Shown here piece after piece: positions 11,163-22,429 of a DNA stretch of 64,000 bases. A program made the position numbers and the translations under genes. The DNA lies in contig VZQC01013986.1 of the NCBI GenBank assembly GCA_009823505.1, positions 688,250-752,249 of the forward strand, written 5' to 3'. The first letter of the stretch is position 1. Each line of letters opens with the position of its first letter. Under the pieces are notes generated by a model that did not search any database, was not told the DNA's origin, and saw only the letters and a list, made by a program, of their open reading frames with translations. The stretch comes from Rhizomys pruinosus. Taxonomy: Eukaryota; Chordata; Mammalia; Rodentia; Spalacidae.

Positions 11163-14100
11163 TGGCTACCGTGGCCGCCATTGGAGTCGGCGCCCCCTCT
11201 GAATGTCCACTGCTTGCTGCTGCCACCCGCCGTGCGGGCCCGCGTGCCTACAGCCGCTGCCGCAGCCGCGCCGGGCCGCGCCCGCGAAGTTGGCGACGGG
11301 GCCCAGGGCCTAGCACAGCTTGACAGGCCCGGCCTAGCGGGAGGCCACAGCTGGCGGCGCCCCGGTCCCCGCACCGTGCTGTTCATGAAGCATGTCGGCC
11401 ACCAGCGTGGACCCCCAGAGAACAAAAGGACAAGATAATAAAGTACAAAATGGTTCTTTGCATCAGAAGGATACAGTTCATGACAATGACTTTGAACCCT
11501 ACCTTTCTGGACTGTCCAATCTGAGTAACAGTTACCCCTCGATGAGTTATCCTTACCTGTCCAGCTACTACCCGCCATCCATTGGATTTCCTTACTCCCT
11601 CAGTGAGGCACCGTGGTCTACTGCAGGGGACCCTCCCATCCCATACCTCACTACCTATGGACAACTGAGTAATGGAGACCATCACTTCATGCATGATGCT
11701 GATTTTGGGCAACCTGGGGGTCTGGGGAGCAACATTTATCAGCACAGGTTCAATTTTTTTCCCAAAAATCCTGCATTCTCAGCATGGGGGACAAGTGGTT
11801 CTCAGGGGCAGCAGACTCAGAGCTCAGCCTATGGGAGTAGTCACACCTACCCACCAAGCTCCCTTGGTGGCACAGTTGTTGATGGACAGTTAGGTTTTCA
11901 CAGTGACACCCTCAACAAGGCCCCTGGGATGAACAGTCTGGAGCAGGGCATGGTTGACCTGAAGACTGGGGATATTACCACCTCTGCCGTCAAGACAGTG
12001 GGTTCAGTTGTCAATAGTGTGGCATTGACGGGGTTCCTTTCTGGCAATGGTGGGACAAATGTAAACACGCCAGTTTCAAAAACCAACCTCATGGGCCACC
12101 ATTGCCAGCAAGCCTGCAAAGCCTCAGCCTAAAATGAAAAAGAGTGGGCCAGTGGTTGGGGGAGCACCGCCTCCTCCACCTATAAAGCATAACATGGACA
12201 TTGGCACCGGGGATAACAGAGGGCCTGCACCAAAGACCTCTGCCCTCCAGCAGGCACCTTCTTCCCAGGCTACCCCACAGGCCCAGCAAGTAGCTCAGCC
12301 TCTCCCGGCTCAGCCCCCGCCTTTGGTCCAGCCACAGTATCAGAGCCCTCAGCAGCCACCCCAATCCCGCTGGGTGGCTCCTCGCAACAGAAACGCAGCA
12401 TTTGGACAGAGTGGAGGTGTCAGCAGTGACAGTAGCTCCGTTGGAAATGCACAGCCTACTTCTGCCCCAAGTGTAGAGTCCCATCCTTGAGAAACTGAAA
12501 GCTGCCCACAGCTATAACCCTAAAGAGTTCGACTGGAATCTTAAGAGTAGGAGGGTGTTCATCATCAGGAGCTATTCTGAGGACGACATCCGCTGCTCCA
12601 TCAAATACTCCATCTGGTGTAGCACAGAACATGGCAACGTGAGCAGCAAGGGAACTGTCTACCTGCTCTTCAGTGTCAACGGGAGTGGACATTTCTGTGG
12701 GGTGGCAGAGATGAAGTCTCCTGTGAACTATGGCACGAGTGCTGGGGTCTGGTCTCAGGACAAGTGGAAGGGGAAGTTTGACGTGAAGTGGATTTTTGTC
12801 AAGGATGTGCCCGATAACCAGCACATCAGACTGGAGAATAGCGACAACAAACCTGTCACAGACTCCCGTGACACACAGGAGGTGTCCTTAGAGAAAGCAA
12901 AACAAGTGCTGAAAATTATTGCTTCCTATAAGCACACGACCTCCATCTTTGATGACTTTTCTCACTGTGAGAGGCTCCAGGAGGAGGAGGAGGTGGTGCG
13001 CAAGGAACGGCAGAATCGAAGCAAACAATAAGGACAAGCCAGTTTCTTGTGGTTAACGGTTGACTTTGAAAACAAGAGTTTTAAAGCTGTCTGCTTGGTG
13101 CTGCCTCACGTCAGCTCCAGTGTCGTCCTCGTGCGGGGTTGATTGTTGCATCTTTATCTTTGTAGTTCATTTTTGCCAGATGGATCTGCATTCATTTGTA
13201 TTTTTCTATGTATTATAATATTGTAGAACTCACTAATAAAAGTATTTTGTTTGTCAGCTTATCAGTCAGACTGACCTAATGCGAAATATAAATAATCCTT
13301 CAAAACAAAACGCCTGATACATCCCAAAGATGTTTTTATTTTGCAGGAATGTTCTCTTACGTCCAGTCATTCACTGTCCCTTTAGGGTGCTTCATATTTC
13401 TTGCCTTCTCCTGCTTTAAGCCAGCAAGAGCCCATTTAGAGTTTGCTGTTGAAGTCTCCACAGTACTGCAGTGGGTTGCCATTTTATTGTCTTGGTATCC
13501 ATCTTAACACGCAGACCTGCCCCTTGGGGTTTCCTACTAGACAGAAAGGCAACTTTTAGTTTCCAGTGTGACCATGATTGTGTCAGTTCAGTGTCCACAC
13601 TGAGCTGTGCTGTGGTCCACTGAGTGAGGATGAGGGCTCAGTTCGAAGACCTGGAAGGTGTTTTGGTTCGGTTCTGTCAAGTTTTCAGAATATCATTTTT
13701 AGTCACCTTTTTTTCACTTGAGAATCCTGATGCGTCTTAAGTTTTTATTCCAGTAATGCTAAGCTTTAGATGTAGGATCTGATACAGGCAGTGTGATGGA
13801 TGCTGCTGCTGACTGTAAATTTCACTGTGTCCAGGTTTTAATTTTTTCCTGTTAGTAAAAAAAAACAAAAAAAAATCTTTAAGAATTAAGAAATTGTATC
13901 AGTGGTTTTGTGAATGAGGGGGCTCGTTGAGGAGTCGCCGCCACGGAGTTGGAGTTCCTGCATGAAAGGTGCTCAGCCCGACCCCCCCTAGCATACCGAA
14001 TACTGCTAACGCGCCCTCTGTAGAGGATCCTTACTGTCTTAGAGAGAAGATACCTCGAAACATTTACTCCTAAAAGACCCTGAGTTAATCGTCTTAAGCT

Positions 14101-14268
14101 GTATTATTTGACTTGTATTTCGCGCGTGTCACTTGCCTCGAGCTGTTACTTGCTGTAGCATGGGGAGTGCGTGGAACTCGGGATACCTTCCTCTACGGGA
14201 AAATAAATGCCGTGAGCAAACAAAAAAAAAAAAAAAACAACCAACAAAACACAAACAAAAAACAAAAC
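11163..14268 (+). pseudogene. YTHDF1: Processed retrocopy of YTHDF1 mRNA (m6A reader), near full length, frame broken
   Basis: The parent gene encodes a cytosolic m6A-mRNA reader with a C-terminal YTH domain. This copy has no introns and contains a GC-rich 5' UTR (11163-11391), the ATG at 11392 ([14 protein letters not shown]), all coding segments, the terminal TAA at 13029 and a 3' UTR with AATAAA at 14202 followed by an A-rich tail. An extra A in the run 12078-12082 shifts the frame after codon 230; reading then continues in a second frame to TGA at 12488, where about five bases are missing; the YTH domain lies in a third frame. About 27 bases (nine codons) are missing from the YTH domain near 12638 and about six near 12821. 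The aromatic-cage tryptophans ([17 protein letters not shown]) are still encoded. An 11-bp target-site duplication flanks it. Few stops suggest a fairly young copy. Translation as a whole protein is not possible; short products cannot be excluded. Confidence 0.95.
14202..14207 (+). promoter_or_regulatory. Polyadenylation signal inherited from YTHDF1 mRNA
   Basis: AATAAA lies about 14 nt before the A tail of the retrocopy, as expected for a copied polyadenylated mRNA. A second AATAAA-type site occurs near 13234 in the copied 3' UTR. Confidence 0.8.
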
Positions 14269-14279
14269 AACTAAGGTTA
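14269..14279 (+). repeat. 3' target-site duplication of the YTHDF1 retrocopy
   Basis: Exact copy of aactaaggtta directly after the A-rich tail (14220-14268). It marks the 3' end of the insertion. Confidence 0.9.
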
Positions 14280-14932
14280 CTCTGAGAAATGCTGCATTGA
14301 TGATGGGAGGGGACCAAGCATAGGCCTGATGTTCCTAAGTCAGGTTTTGTGAACTCTTTGTCTTTTTACAGTGTCCTATGATTGACTTTTATAAATGGTA
14401 TCTGAAGGCTTGATGATGTGCAGTACTAATTGGTCTTTAAAATTCATGGGAACATTAGGAAACATATAAATCAAGTCAGCAAGCGTATTTGCTTCTGTTA
14501 GAGCAGTGCTTTTGTGTGGCTGAATTGGAAAAATAATGAGAAATTAATGGTGTGCTCACTTTAAATTAAATTCTTCATACTTACAAATATAGGAACATTT
14601 CCTCTGTCAGCGTGGCATGGTTACTCTCACAGCATAATCTTTGACTTAGAGACATTTAACATAGTAGCTGTTGTGGTTTGAATATGAAAGGCCCTCTACA
14701 GGGCCCTGTGTTTGAACAGCTGGCCCACTGGTGGGGCTGTTTGAGAATGTTCCTGATGGACTGTATCTCTTCAAACTGCAAGCCACAATCAACCCTTCCT
14801 CAACTTGTTTCTTTTCAGGTCACAGCAACCAGACAAGTCACTGATACAGCAGCACCCAGTCTTTATGGATGTTATGAATTTGAGCTTCTTGATGTATTTG
14901 TCATTGAATGACTTGAATTATTGTTTAATTAA
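14280..14932. other. Unique intron plus an old repeat
   Basis: No gene seen. Bases about 14667-14860 (gtggtttgaatatgaaagg ... cacagcaaccagacaagtca) look like an old rodent URR/Charlie-type DNA-transposon remnant and share their start with the repeat at about 22677. Confidence 0.45.
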
Positions 14933-15146
14933 TTTCTTTATTTTTATGTGTTGATGTACTGTCTGCATCGCAGGTTGTGTCACCCATGTCATGCAGTGCA
15001 TGGAGTCAGAAGAAGAAGGGCTCAAAAAATTTCCCTTGGGAACTGGAGCTAAAAAAGAGTTCTCAGCACGCATGTGGGTGCTTGGGGGCGTCATGGTCTT
15101 GCGACATCGGAGCCACTCTTAAGCTGCTTAAGGCCTCCTCTACCAC
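14933..15146 (-). mobile_element. B2-like SINE, diverged
   Basis: tttttatgtgttgatgtact and cgcatgtgggtgcttggg fit a reverse B2-like copy with many changes. Confidence 0.75.
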
Positions 15147-15164
15147 TAGAGTTTAGATGGAGTA

Positions 15165-15317
15165 AGCTGGGCGTGGTGGCACGTGCCTTTAATCCTAGCA
15201 CTTGGGAGGCAGAGGCAGGTGGATCTTTGTGAGTTCAAGGCCAGCCTGGTCTACAGAGTGAGTTCCAGGACAGCTGGGGCTACAGGGAGACCCTGTCTCG
15301 AAAAGACAAAAAAAATT
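15165..15317 (+). mobile_element. B1 SINE
   Basis: A well-preserved full-length B1 from gctgggcgtggtggcac to an A-rich tail. Confidence 0.95.
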
Positions 15318-15872
15318 GAAAAGCAAAAATGAAATAATGACCCATGAACTTCAAAAATATGGAAAACCATTACTTTATCACTGTGTCCTTTAGAATACCT
15401 AGCATATATAATAAAATACCTGCTATATATAATACCTACTATCTAATACCTGATAACTCTAATGTCCCCCTCGCTTTTGTAAAGGGAAAAATGTTTTACT
15501 GAATTATCCTGTAAGTCAAGGTTATCTGGTCATCTAAATTGTTATATCATGTATCAGGTAAGATCCGAGTGTCACTAAACTGAGGGGAAACAATGCAGTG
15601 TGCCACATAAACATCTCATCGTTTCAGATTCATCTTACAATGGTTCCTTTCAACCTCAGACACATTTTTAAGTGAAGGTTCATGGGTCAGATCAATATGT
15701 GCATATTTACAAATGCCTTTTTCTTACTTTCACACTTGTGAGGTAATTTAGGTGTAGAAATCTGAGGCCATGATGTTCCCCATCACACTGTGCACCTGTG
15801 TCTGTGGTGTTGTTTGAGTCTGTTGGCACCTAGTCGTTTGAGACCAGGCTGATTTTTCTTTGCTGCTATCTA
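15318..15872. other. Unique intronic sequence
   Basis: No gene seen. A short imprecise repeat of the type aatacctgctatatat lies at 15390-15450. Confidence 0.5.
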
Positions 15873-15946
15873 GCCTTCCTTCCTTCCTTCCTTCCTTCCT
15901 TCCTTCCTTCCTTCCTTCCTTCCTTCCTTCCTTCCTTCCTTCCTTC
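15873..15946 (+). repeat. (CCTT)n microsatellite
   Basis: About 18 uninterrupted tetranucleotide units; a long polypyrimidine mirror tract. Confidence 0.97.
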
Positions 15947-15968
15947 TCTTTCTCTCATTCATTCATTC

Positions 15969-15970
<2 letters not shown>

Positions 15971-16001
<31 letters not shown>

Positions 16002-16195
16002 GTGCACTCGTGTGTGATGCTATGTATGCACATGTATGTACTTGTACACACATGCTGGCTGGCTTTCAAGCCCTGGGCTCCTCCAGGCTCTTCTTCACCT
16101 GCCTTGGGATTACAAGCATGATTGGTTCTGGTTCGAACTCGGCTCCTCTTGCTTGCAAGACAAGCCCTTCACTGACCGAGCTCTCTCCCTGGCTC
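15971..16195. repeat. (TG)n tract and GT-rich rodent repeat
   Basis: A (TG)n run (15971-15999) followed by sequence with ggattacaagcatg and accgagctctctccctggc, typical of a common rodent interspersed repeat that starts with GT repeats. Family name uncertain. Confidence 0.45.
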
Positions 16196-17000
16196 CAGTA
16201 CTTTCCAAACAGCCACCTTTTCTATATTCTGCTTTACAGCTATTTAATCCTGGACTTGTTTCATTTATTTAGTTGTTTTAGAAAGGTTTCCTTATTATAG
16301 TTTTGATCATTCCACCCTCATTCCCCTGTCTACACTCAGTGCCACTGGCAGTGTGTATGTGGGTTCTTCTCAGTTCTGTCATGTGTCCTTTAAAATTCTT
16401 CCCAAATTTATTGTTTTATATTTCTGGGAAAACTTTGATATTTGTAAGTTGTAGCATTGATTAGAACTTCTGTTCTGCTCTGTAACTTTTAATTATCTTG
16501 GGAATGTAGATCTTAATTTCTACATTTGTGTATTGTTTCCCGTCTGTCTTACATTACCTTACTAGTTTCTTCACTTTTCCTCTTGGTGGTTCTAGGAGTC
16601 AAATTTAGGAACTTACTAGTCAAGTGTTCTACCCCTGAATAATTCCCAAAGTTTTTTTGATATAATTTTGATGTTTAGTCACAGTGAGTTAATTTTTTGT
16701 TGGCATTGGGCCCCAGATGAACAGATAGGACATTTTATTTTCTGGGTCCCACGCTGTGCTGTCTTCAGAGACGTGCTCTTCTGAGTCATTCACTCACTCA
16801 GTAAATATTTACCTAGTACCTTTCAAGATGGTTGGGGAATAGCAAACTAGCAGACAGGAAGGAGTATGAAACATAATGAAGAAATAAGTGGTGTAGAACC
16901 TTATGGGGAAAGGAGATTCATAGGGTAGGCATGGAAGTTGGGAGCAGCGATTTTATCAAATTATTAAATTGTTCATTTATTTATTTACTTGCTTACCTTC
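16196..17000. other. Unique intronic sequence
   Basis: No gene or clear repeat seen. Confidence 0.5.
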
Positions 17001-17061
17001 TTTTGATACAGGGTTTCACTACATAGCCCAGGGTGGCTTTGAACTCATGATATTCTTACCA
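17001..17061 (-). mobile_element. B1 fragment
   Basis: gatacagggtttcactacat and cccagggtggctttgaactc match the 3' half of B1 in reverse. Confidence 0.65.
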
Positions 17062-19727
17062 TGCTGATGAAAAAGCCCAATTTTAATGGAACCCAAAGCT
17101 TGAGATTTCTTTTCAGGTTTTCTACATTAGCCATTTTCTCTTCAGTTATTTGTTTGTAAGATATGAGAACAAATTAGGCCCCAGCCACTGCAGTATAAGC
17201 ATGTTCCCTGGTGGAGTGGCATGGGTTATTTAGTTCATGGATGGTACAAGTTAGACTATGTCTATTGAATGGGCGATCTTGTGAACAAGGGCATGTGGTT
17301 TTCTAGCCATTGCCCCAAGCCTTCTTTGGAAACTCCCATTTATTTAATTTTCAAGTCTTTGGGGTCAGGATTAGGATATTGAATAAAATACATTTAGGGA
17401 AAATCACTTAATCTGGGTGGATTTCTTCACCATAAATAGGTTGTAGGCAGGAAGGGAATTCATTGAGTCTACATTTAGAGCAACAACAAGCATTTTCATA
17501 ATTCTCTTTTTTTGCATGTACTGTACTTCATGTCTAAATGAAGATGTATGTAAGGAGTCACAGTGTAGACATGTGTGTAACATCACACTTCTCTAGGATC
17601 TTTCCATAAATTCAACTTACATGTTTCTAAGATTTTTTTTTAAATGGAGAAGGTCTATTTGAGGGGTGTGTGTGTGTGTGTGTGTGTGATGGGTGAGGAT
17701 GGGTTGGTCTCTGTTTCCAAGGGCAGGACTGGTTAGTTCTATACATGAAGTAGATCCTTTACCACTGACATCACATCCCTTACAGAAGCATCATAAGGGA
17801 GGGGAGGTTTGTCTGGCTCATGGCTTCAGATCTCTTGGCGAAGGCAGGATAGCTGGAATGGCTTCGTCCATGGTGTGAGAGTTTAAGGTCTGGTTTGTAC
17901 ACCATTTGATGGATCAGGAAGCAGAAGCAGGTCTGGGTCTAGAAGCAGGGCCAGCTATAGCCCCAAGGCCTGCCCCTGGTGGCTCATGTTGGCAGCAAGG
18001 CCTTAATTCCCAGTTTCCCAAAATATCACCGTCATCTGGGGGCCAAGTGTTCTGACAGGAGCCTGTGAGGGATGCTTCACACTAAGCCATGATAGTATCT
18101 TTCACATAGGTTTGTTCTTTGTGTGTTTCTCTCTTCTCTCCCAGTCTCCTTTTCTCTGAGACTGACAAGAGTTAATAATGCGTTTTGCCCCAAGGTAATA
18201 GCTATGACAAAAACAGACCCTGACACCCTAACTTGTATTAAATAGCAGTCAGTACTTGAAAGCTTTGTTTTATCATTTCAGGCTATGATATTTATTAAAT
18301 TAGTACCTACTTCAATTTTCTTGAGGCTGATTTTTGTTATTTGTGTGGTGATGGGCTTTGAATTGTGTTGGCCATTTCAATTTTTATGTTTTGTGAGTCT
18401 GTTTTACACATGAAGCTTCCTTTTCCCCTAAGTTCATGACCCTTTCTGATGTGGATACAACAGCCCAACACACATCTGACATGAGGTTCTACCTGGCAAT
18501 CCTGTGAAAGGCTTCAGTCAGACTCTCCCTGTCAAAATAACAGGTGATGGATTGTTAGGGTTACTGCTTGCTAAAGAAGGGTGGAATGTTCTGGAAGCTG
18601 CTAAGGCCTAGTAGGCTGTGATTTTTGTCTGTAAAGAATATAAAAAGAGCATTTCCTCTGGTCCTCCCCAAATGAGTTTCAGGGGAAGAGGGGCAGCCAT
18701 CTCTGTCATCCCTTCCTTTACTGTTATCCCCAGTGGACATGAATCCTGTGCATCAGGAGAGATATCCAAGTTAAGCCTGTGGTCAGTGAAATGTCCCATG
18801 ATCCATGTGGACCTCTTCGTGGATGCTGCTTTATAAATGGGAAAACTGAGGCACAGGGATTTTTTAAAGTTAGTTCCTCATTGGTAGTGGCAGTCCTTGG
18901 ACTCAAATAGAGACATATGTTTCCAGCCTGCAGTGTGCTACATTTCCTACAATGTATTTGGAAATATGTTTGATGAGTGTGTTTGCAACTGAGGAGGCTT
19001 TTTGTAAATCAAAGATAATGTAACTTTCTTGGCAATTCAGATATTTATTTCTGTCAAACTCCATTTTTTAATGAAAAATTAAAGTTCTGCATTTATGTAA
19101 TAACTTCCAGGACAAGTTGGTTGAGAGGAATTGTACAATTTGGTAATTTCACTGCTTATAGATAGCATAGTTTTGCTTATTGGTTTTTTGTTTATTGTTT
19201 GTTGCTAAGATCAGAAATATGGCTTCAAATTGTGCTAAAGTTCCTGAGGGAAAATTATTCCTATGGCAATTCTAAAGTGGCATTTTTAGGAAATGCACAT
19301 ATAGAAATTCTGATTTCTGATTTAGATCTCTTAGTACATAGTTGCTCTTAAGTTGTTCAACTATCTTGCTAGCAAATGTTTCCCCATTTCCTTGATATTC
19401 TTAGACTATCCTTTCTTTCCATCGTGGGATGAAAGGAAAGTCAGGTCCTGAGACATTTAAATATCACATGGATTTAAACCCATAGATAGAAATACAACTT
19501 TATTATACTTTGAACAGATTTCCAGCTATCAGCTTACAATTCAGAGTAGTTGGCCAGCATTTAGAGCTCATATGTTATCCAAAGTGCCTGTCTTTATATA
19601 CTTAGAATCAAATGTAGAGCAGTTAGATACAGCCACAATTGAAGACATGTGGGGACTGAGGAGAGCCTCATGCAGTGTCAGCATATCCAAGAAATCAGCT
19701 AGAGAAATCAGGAGACAACCTGCAAGT

Positions 19728-19826
19728 ATATCATCCTCATCATTTTCATCATCATCATCATCGACCTCATTTTCTTCATCATCATTGGCATTGTCATCGT
19801 CATTGTCATCATCATCATTAGCATCT
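19728..19826 (+). repeat. Imperfect (TCA)n tract
   Basis: Runs of tcatca broken by ttt, gacctc and ggcat. The Ser-rich reading is a by-product of the repeat. Confidence 0.85.
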
Positions 19827-19849
19827 CACAAAATTCCTTTGTGAGGCAA

Positions 19850-19927
19850 ATCTCAACTTTTATCTTTACAGGTTATATGAATATGTCATATATCTCAACT
19901 TTTATCTTTATAGGTTATATGAATATT
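19850..19927 (+). repeat. Recent 42-bp tandem duplication
   Basis: atctcaacttttatctttac and the following bases recur 42 bp later with one C/T change; the second copy is partial. Confidence 0.85.
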
Positions 19928-20088
19928 AGCAGAAAAAATGTTTGGGAGAAGCTCATGGGAAAAGTAGCTTAAGAAATCCACAATGTCCCAGATATTTGCA
20001 TATTGACAACCTCAGTGTTGGATTCTGTTATGTAAGTTGCACCTAAAATAGCAAGGGGCCATCTTGTGAAATGCTTTTTAAATTGTAG

Positions 20089-20331
20089 GGCTGGAGAGAT
20101 AGCCTAGCAGTTAAGAGCACCGACTGCTCTTGCAGAGGACCTGGGTTTGATGCCCAGCACCCACATGGTGGCTAAGAACCATCTGTAACTCCAATTCCAG
20201 GAGAACTCTAGTTCCAGGGGAATCCAAGACCCTCTTCTGACCTCCGAGGCATTGCACGACACGGGTGCACAGACCTACATGCAGACAGTACACTCATACA
20301 CATACAAAAATAAATAAAATTAAAAAAAAAT
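20089..20331 (+). mobile_element. B2-like SINE, long form
   Basis: gggctggagagatagcc to an A-rich tail, with the 17-bp internal duplication. The short flank aaattgtaggg is repeated on both sides (20080-20090 and 20329-20339). Confidence 0.92.
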
Positions 20332-20339
20332 TGTAGGGA

Positions 20340-20733
20340 CCTGGCTTCTGGGCCAAGAGGACGTTTGTTGATGCTAAAGTCCAGGCACAGAGTCAGCCCA
20401 GGCTCTGAGTTCACTGTCCTGCTCCATGTTTTGATGTACCTGTCCATTCATTCCCACTGGGAAGTGTTTGCTGCAGAGCATGTCTTAGTGTGGGTGTGTA
20501 CTCTGTGATTGTGCGAGATCAACCTCTAACAGCATCTGGAGTCTTGATTGCACACACTTTATATAAGCAGATGTATGAGTAGTTGAGTAAATCTCAGGTA
20601 TCAGTATTGATATTTAGTAGCCTTCAGCATGTTGGTCGACTTCAACAGACCTCTGTTCGTTCAGAGAAGGGGTAATTAATTATACTTAAACTTTATAAGA
20701 TCACCTTGAAAGTTAAGGATATAGGTGAATTAG

Positions 20734-20766
<33 letters not shown>

Positions 20767-21325
20767 ATACAAAGTGAAGAAGAGAATGGTCAATAAGCAA
20801 TACTGTTTGTCACAAATTCTGTCATGGCATACATAAGGCAGAATACTTTAGTCAAGGTCTTTCAGGGACCAGAGAACCCAGACAGATTTGCCTTGATGTG
20901 TAAGATTAGACTAGGAACCCTTATCTGCTTAGGGCCGCTCCTGTCCCCCTGCACTCCCCCCCCCCCCCCCCCCCCCCCCCCCGGGTGTCTCATTCCTTCA
21001 TGTTTTACAGCTTTAGACCTACAAACCCTGAGCCTGTCACAGGACTGTAACCAGTCTCACCTTTGTAGATATGGAAGAAAAACATTAAAATTGGCTGATG
21101 TAGAGTAGGTGTTTAAGGCTTCATGTGAGATTCTTGGCTGCAAACCAGCAATGTGTGAACAATATGCAAAGCGTGGTAGTTCAGAAATGAATGTGTTCTT
21201 TTATGAAGACCAGCGTCTTCAATTAGAATCCTGTTTTCTGAGACTGAATTTGCTCCTTAGTGTTTAGTTTCTTTTTTCATATGGCACAACCGTGGACTTA
21301 ACTAGCTTTTTAGAAAGATAAGATG
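20340..21325. other. Unique intron with simple repeats
   Basis: No gene seen. (TC)n at 20734-20766 and a pure C tract at 20956-20982. Confidence 0.5.
20956..20982 (+). repeat. Poly(C) tract, 27 nt
   Basis: Uninterrupted C run followed by ggg; long enough to form G-quadruplex or i-motif structures. Exact length may be an assembly approximation. Confidence 0.9.
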
Positions 21326-21452
21326 TGATGGTTGTGGTGGCACATGCCTGTAATTCCAGCACTCTGGAGGCAGATGCCGGAGGATCTTGAGTTCAAGGCC
21401 AGGTTGGGCTACACAGTGAGAGCCTATCTCTGAATGAATGAATGAATGAATG
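21326..21452 (+). mobile_element. B1 SINE, diverged, with (GAAT)n tail
   Basis: ggttgtggtggcacatgcct, ccagcactctggaggcag and gagttcaaggccag are in B1 order; the tail is gaatgaatgaatgaatga. Confidence 0.85.
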
Positions 21453-21649
21453 ACTTGGACTGAATTTCACATTAACATCTAAAAGACTGGCTCTCTTTAT
21501 GTCACCAACACGACATCTGCTTGTTTCTCTGCTCTTCCCCATCTCCAGCTCTTTATTCTTCTGCCCTTAGAACATCAGTATCATCTTTCTGCATCAAACT
21601 CTTATTCCTGGGTATTAAAATAGGATTTTAGTTACTACTTTGAGGGGTT

Positions 21650-22400
21650 ATTTCCACCATTACTCTTTATCAAATCTCTGCTTTTCCTTATTACTCCTGA
21701 ATAAAATTAAGAGCAGTAGATATAGGGCAGTAGTGTAGGAAGCTTTCTTTTGTGCCAAACAGGGACCATGTGGCCCTGCTAAGGGGACAGGGACACAGTG
21801 CCTGCCTGAAACTGCTGTAGGGAGCTGGCCTTTCAACGCAGAGACCAGCCGGCTACTTTCCGTAGCCAGGCCTGAGTGGTACTTCCAACTCAGGCCCTTA
21901 GCCTGGACCCAGGTGACACATGTTCCACTCTTGGCCGTAACTTCCCACCTGCCCAGAGACAGCTGAACCCTGGACAGGAATTTCCAGGCTGTTGGCTGTT
22001 GCCCTATCTTCAGCCTATGTCCACTCACAACACCAGCTACCCAGATTGGTGGTCCACACGGGGACCTCTTTCCAACCCGCTGGTCTCCTGAACAAAATGC
22101 AGGCCTGCCTTGGCCTGTATGCACGCAATAGTTAAAAAATGACAGCAGGGAATTCCATGATGATGTTACTGGGAAATTCAAATTTATTCCTTCCTACAGC
22201 CTGCTTTTATAAACCAAATGACATTAGTTCCCAGGGCCAATCATAGGCCCCCCAACTCTGCGCCACTGCACACCATTGCTCCACCCAGCATCGGGCACCT
22301 AGGCCAGGTTGTTTGCTCCTCCTTGGGGTGGGGTCAGACTCTTGGCCACTGAGGAATGCTAGCTGAGAACTAGCCCCCAATTCAAACTGGATCTTCCTAC
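21650..22400 (-). mobile_element. Possible solo LTR or LTR-derived block
   Basis: Read on the - strand, this low-repeat block carries a CCAAT-type element (attggc, 22236-22244), a TATA-like tttataaaag (22204-22213) and AATAAA (22183-22188) in that order, then a 173-codon open frame with no recognised domain (22181 down to 21660). That order is promoter-like, but the polyadenylation signal lies unusually close to the TATA element, and no primer-binding site or TG...CA ends were confirmed. A chance arrangement in unique sequence is possible. Confidence 0.3.
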
Positions 22401-22429
22401 ACAGTAGAACTATTTAGATCTGAGAATGT

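Larger units (their letters stand above)
17062..20080. other. Unique intronic sequence, 3 kb
   Basis: No gene seen. It contains (GT)n at 17665-17688, a TCA-rich tract at 19728-19826 and a 42-bp tandem duplication at 19850-19927. Confidence 0.5.

Noticed and set aside
11075..11578. - strand 167-codon ORF
   Set aside because: Shadow of the GC-rich 5' UTR and start of the YTHDF1 retrocopy.
11392..12132. 246-codon ORF as a functional YTHDF1-like gene
   Set aside because: It is the N-terminal part of a processed copy; the frame is lost at the A run 12078-12082 and the last 17 residues are out-of-frame.
15860..16300. 146-codon ORF with repeated Leu-Pro-Ser
   Set aside because: By-product of the (CCTT)n and (TG)n microsatellites.
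19572..19844. Ser-rich ORF as a gene
   Set aside because: The Ser run comes from the TCA-rich simple repeat; no supporting features.
21660..22181. 173-codon ORF as a retroviral gene
   Set aside because: No gag, protease, polymerase or envelope motif visible; kept only as part of a tentative LTR-like block.
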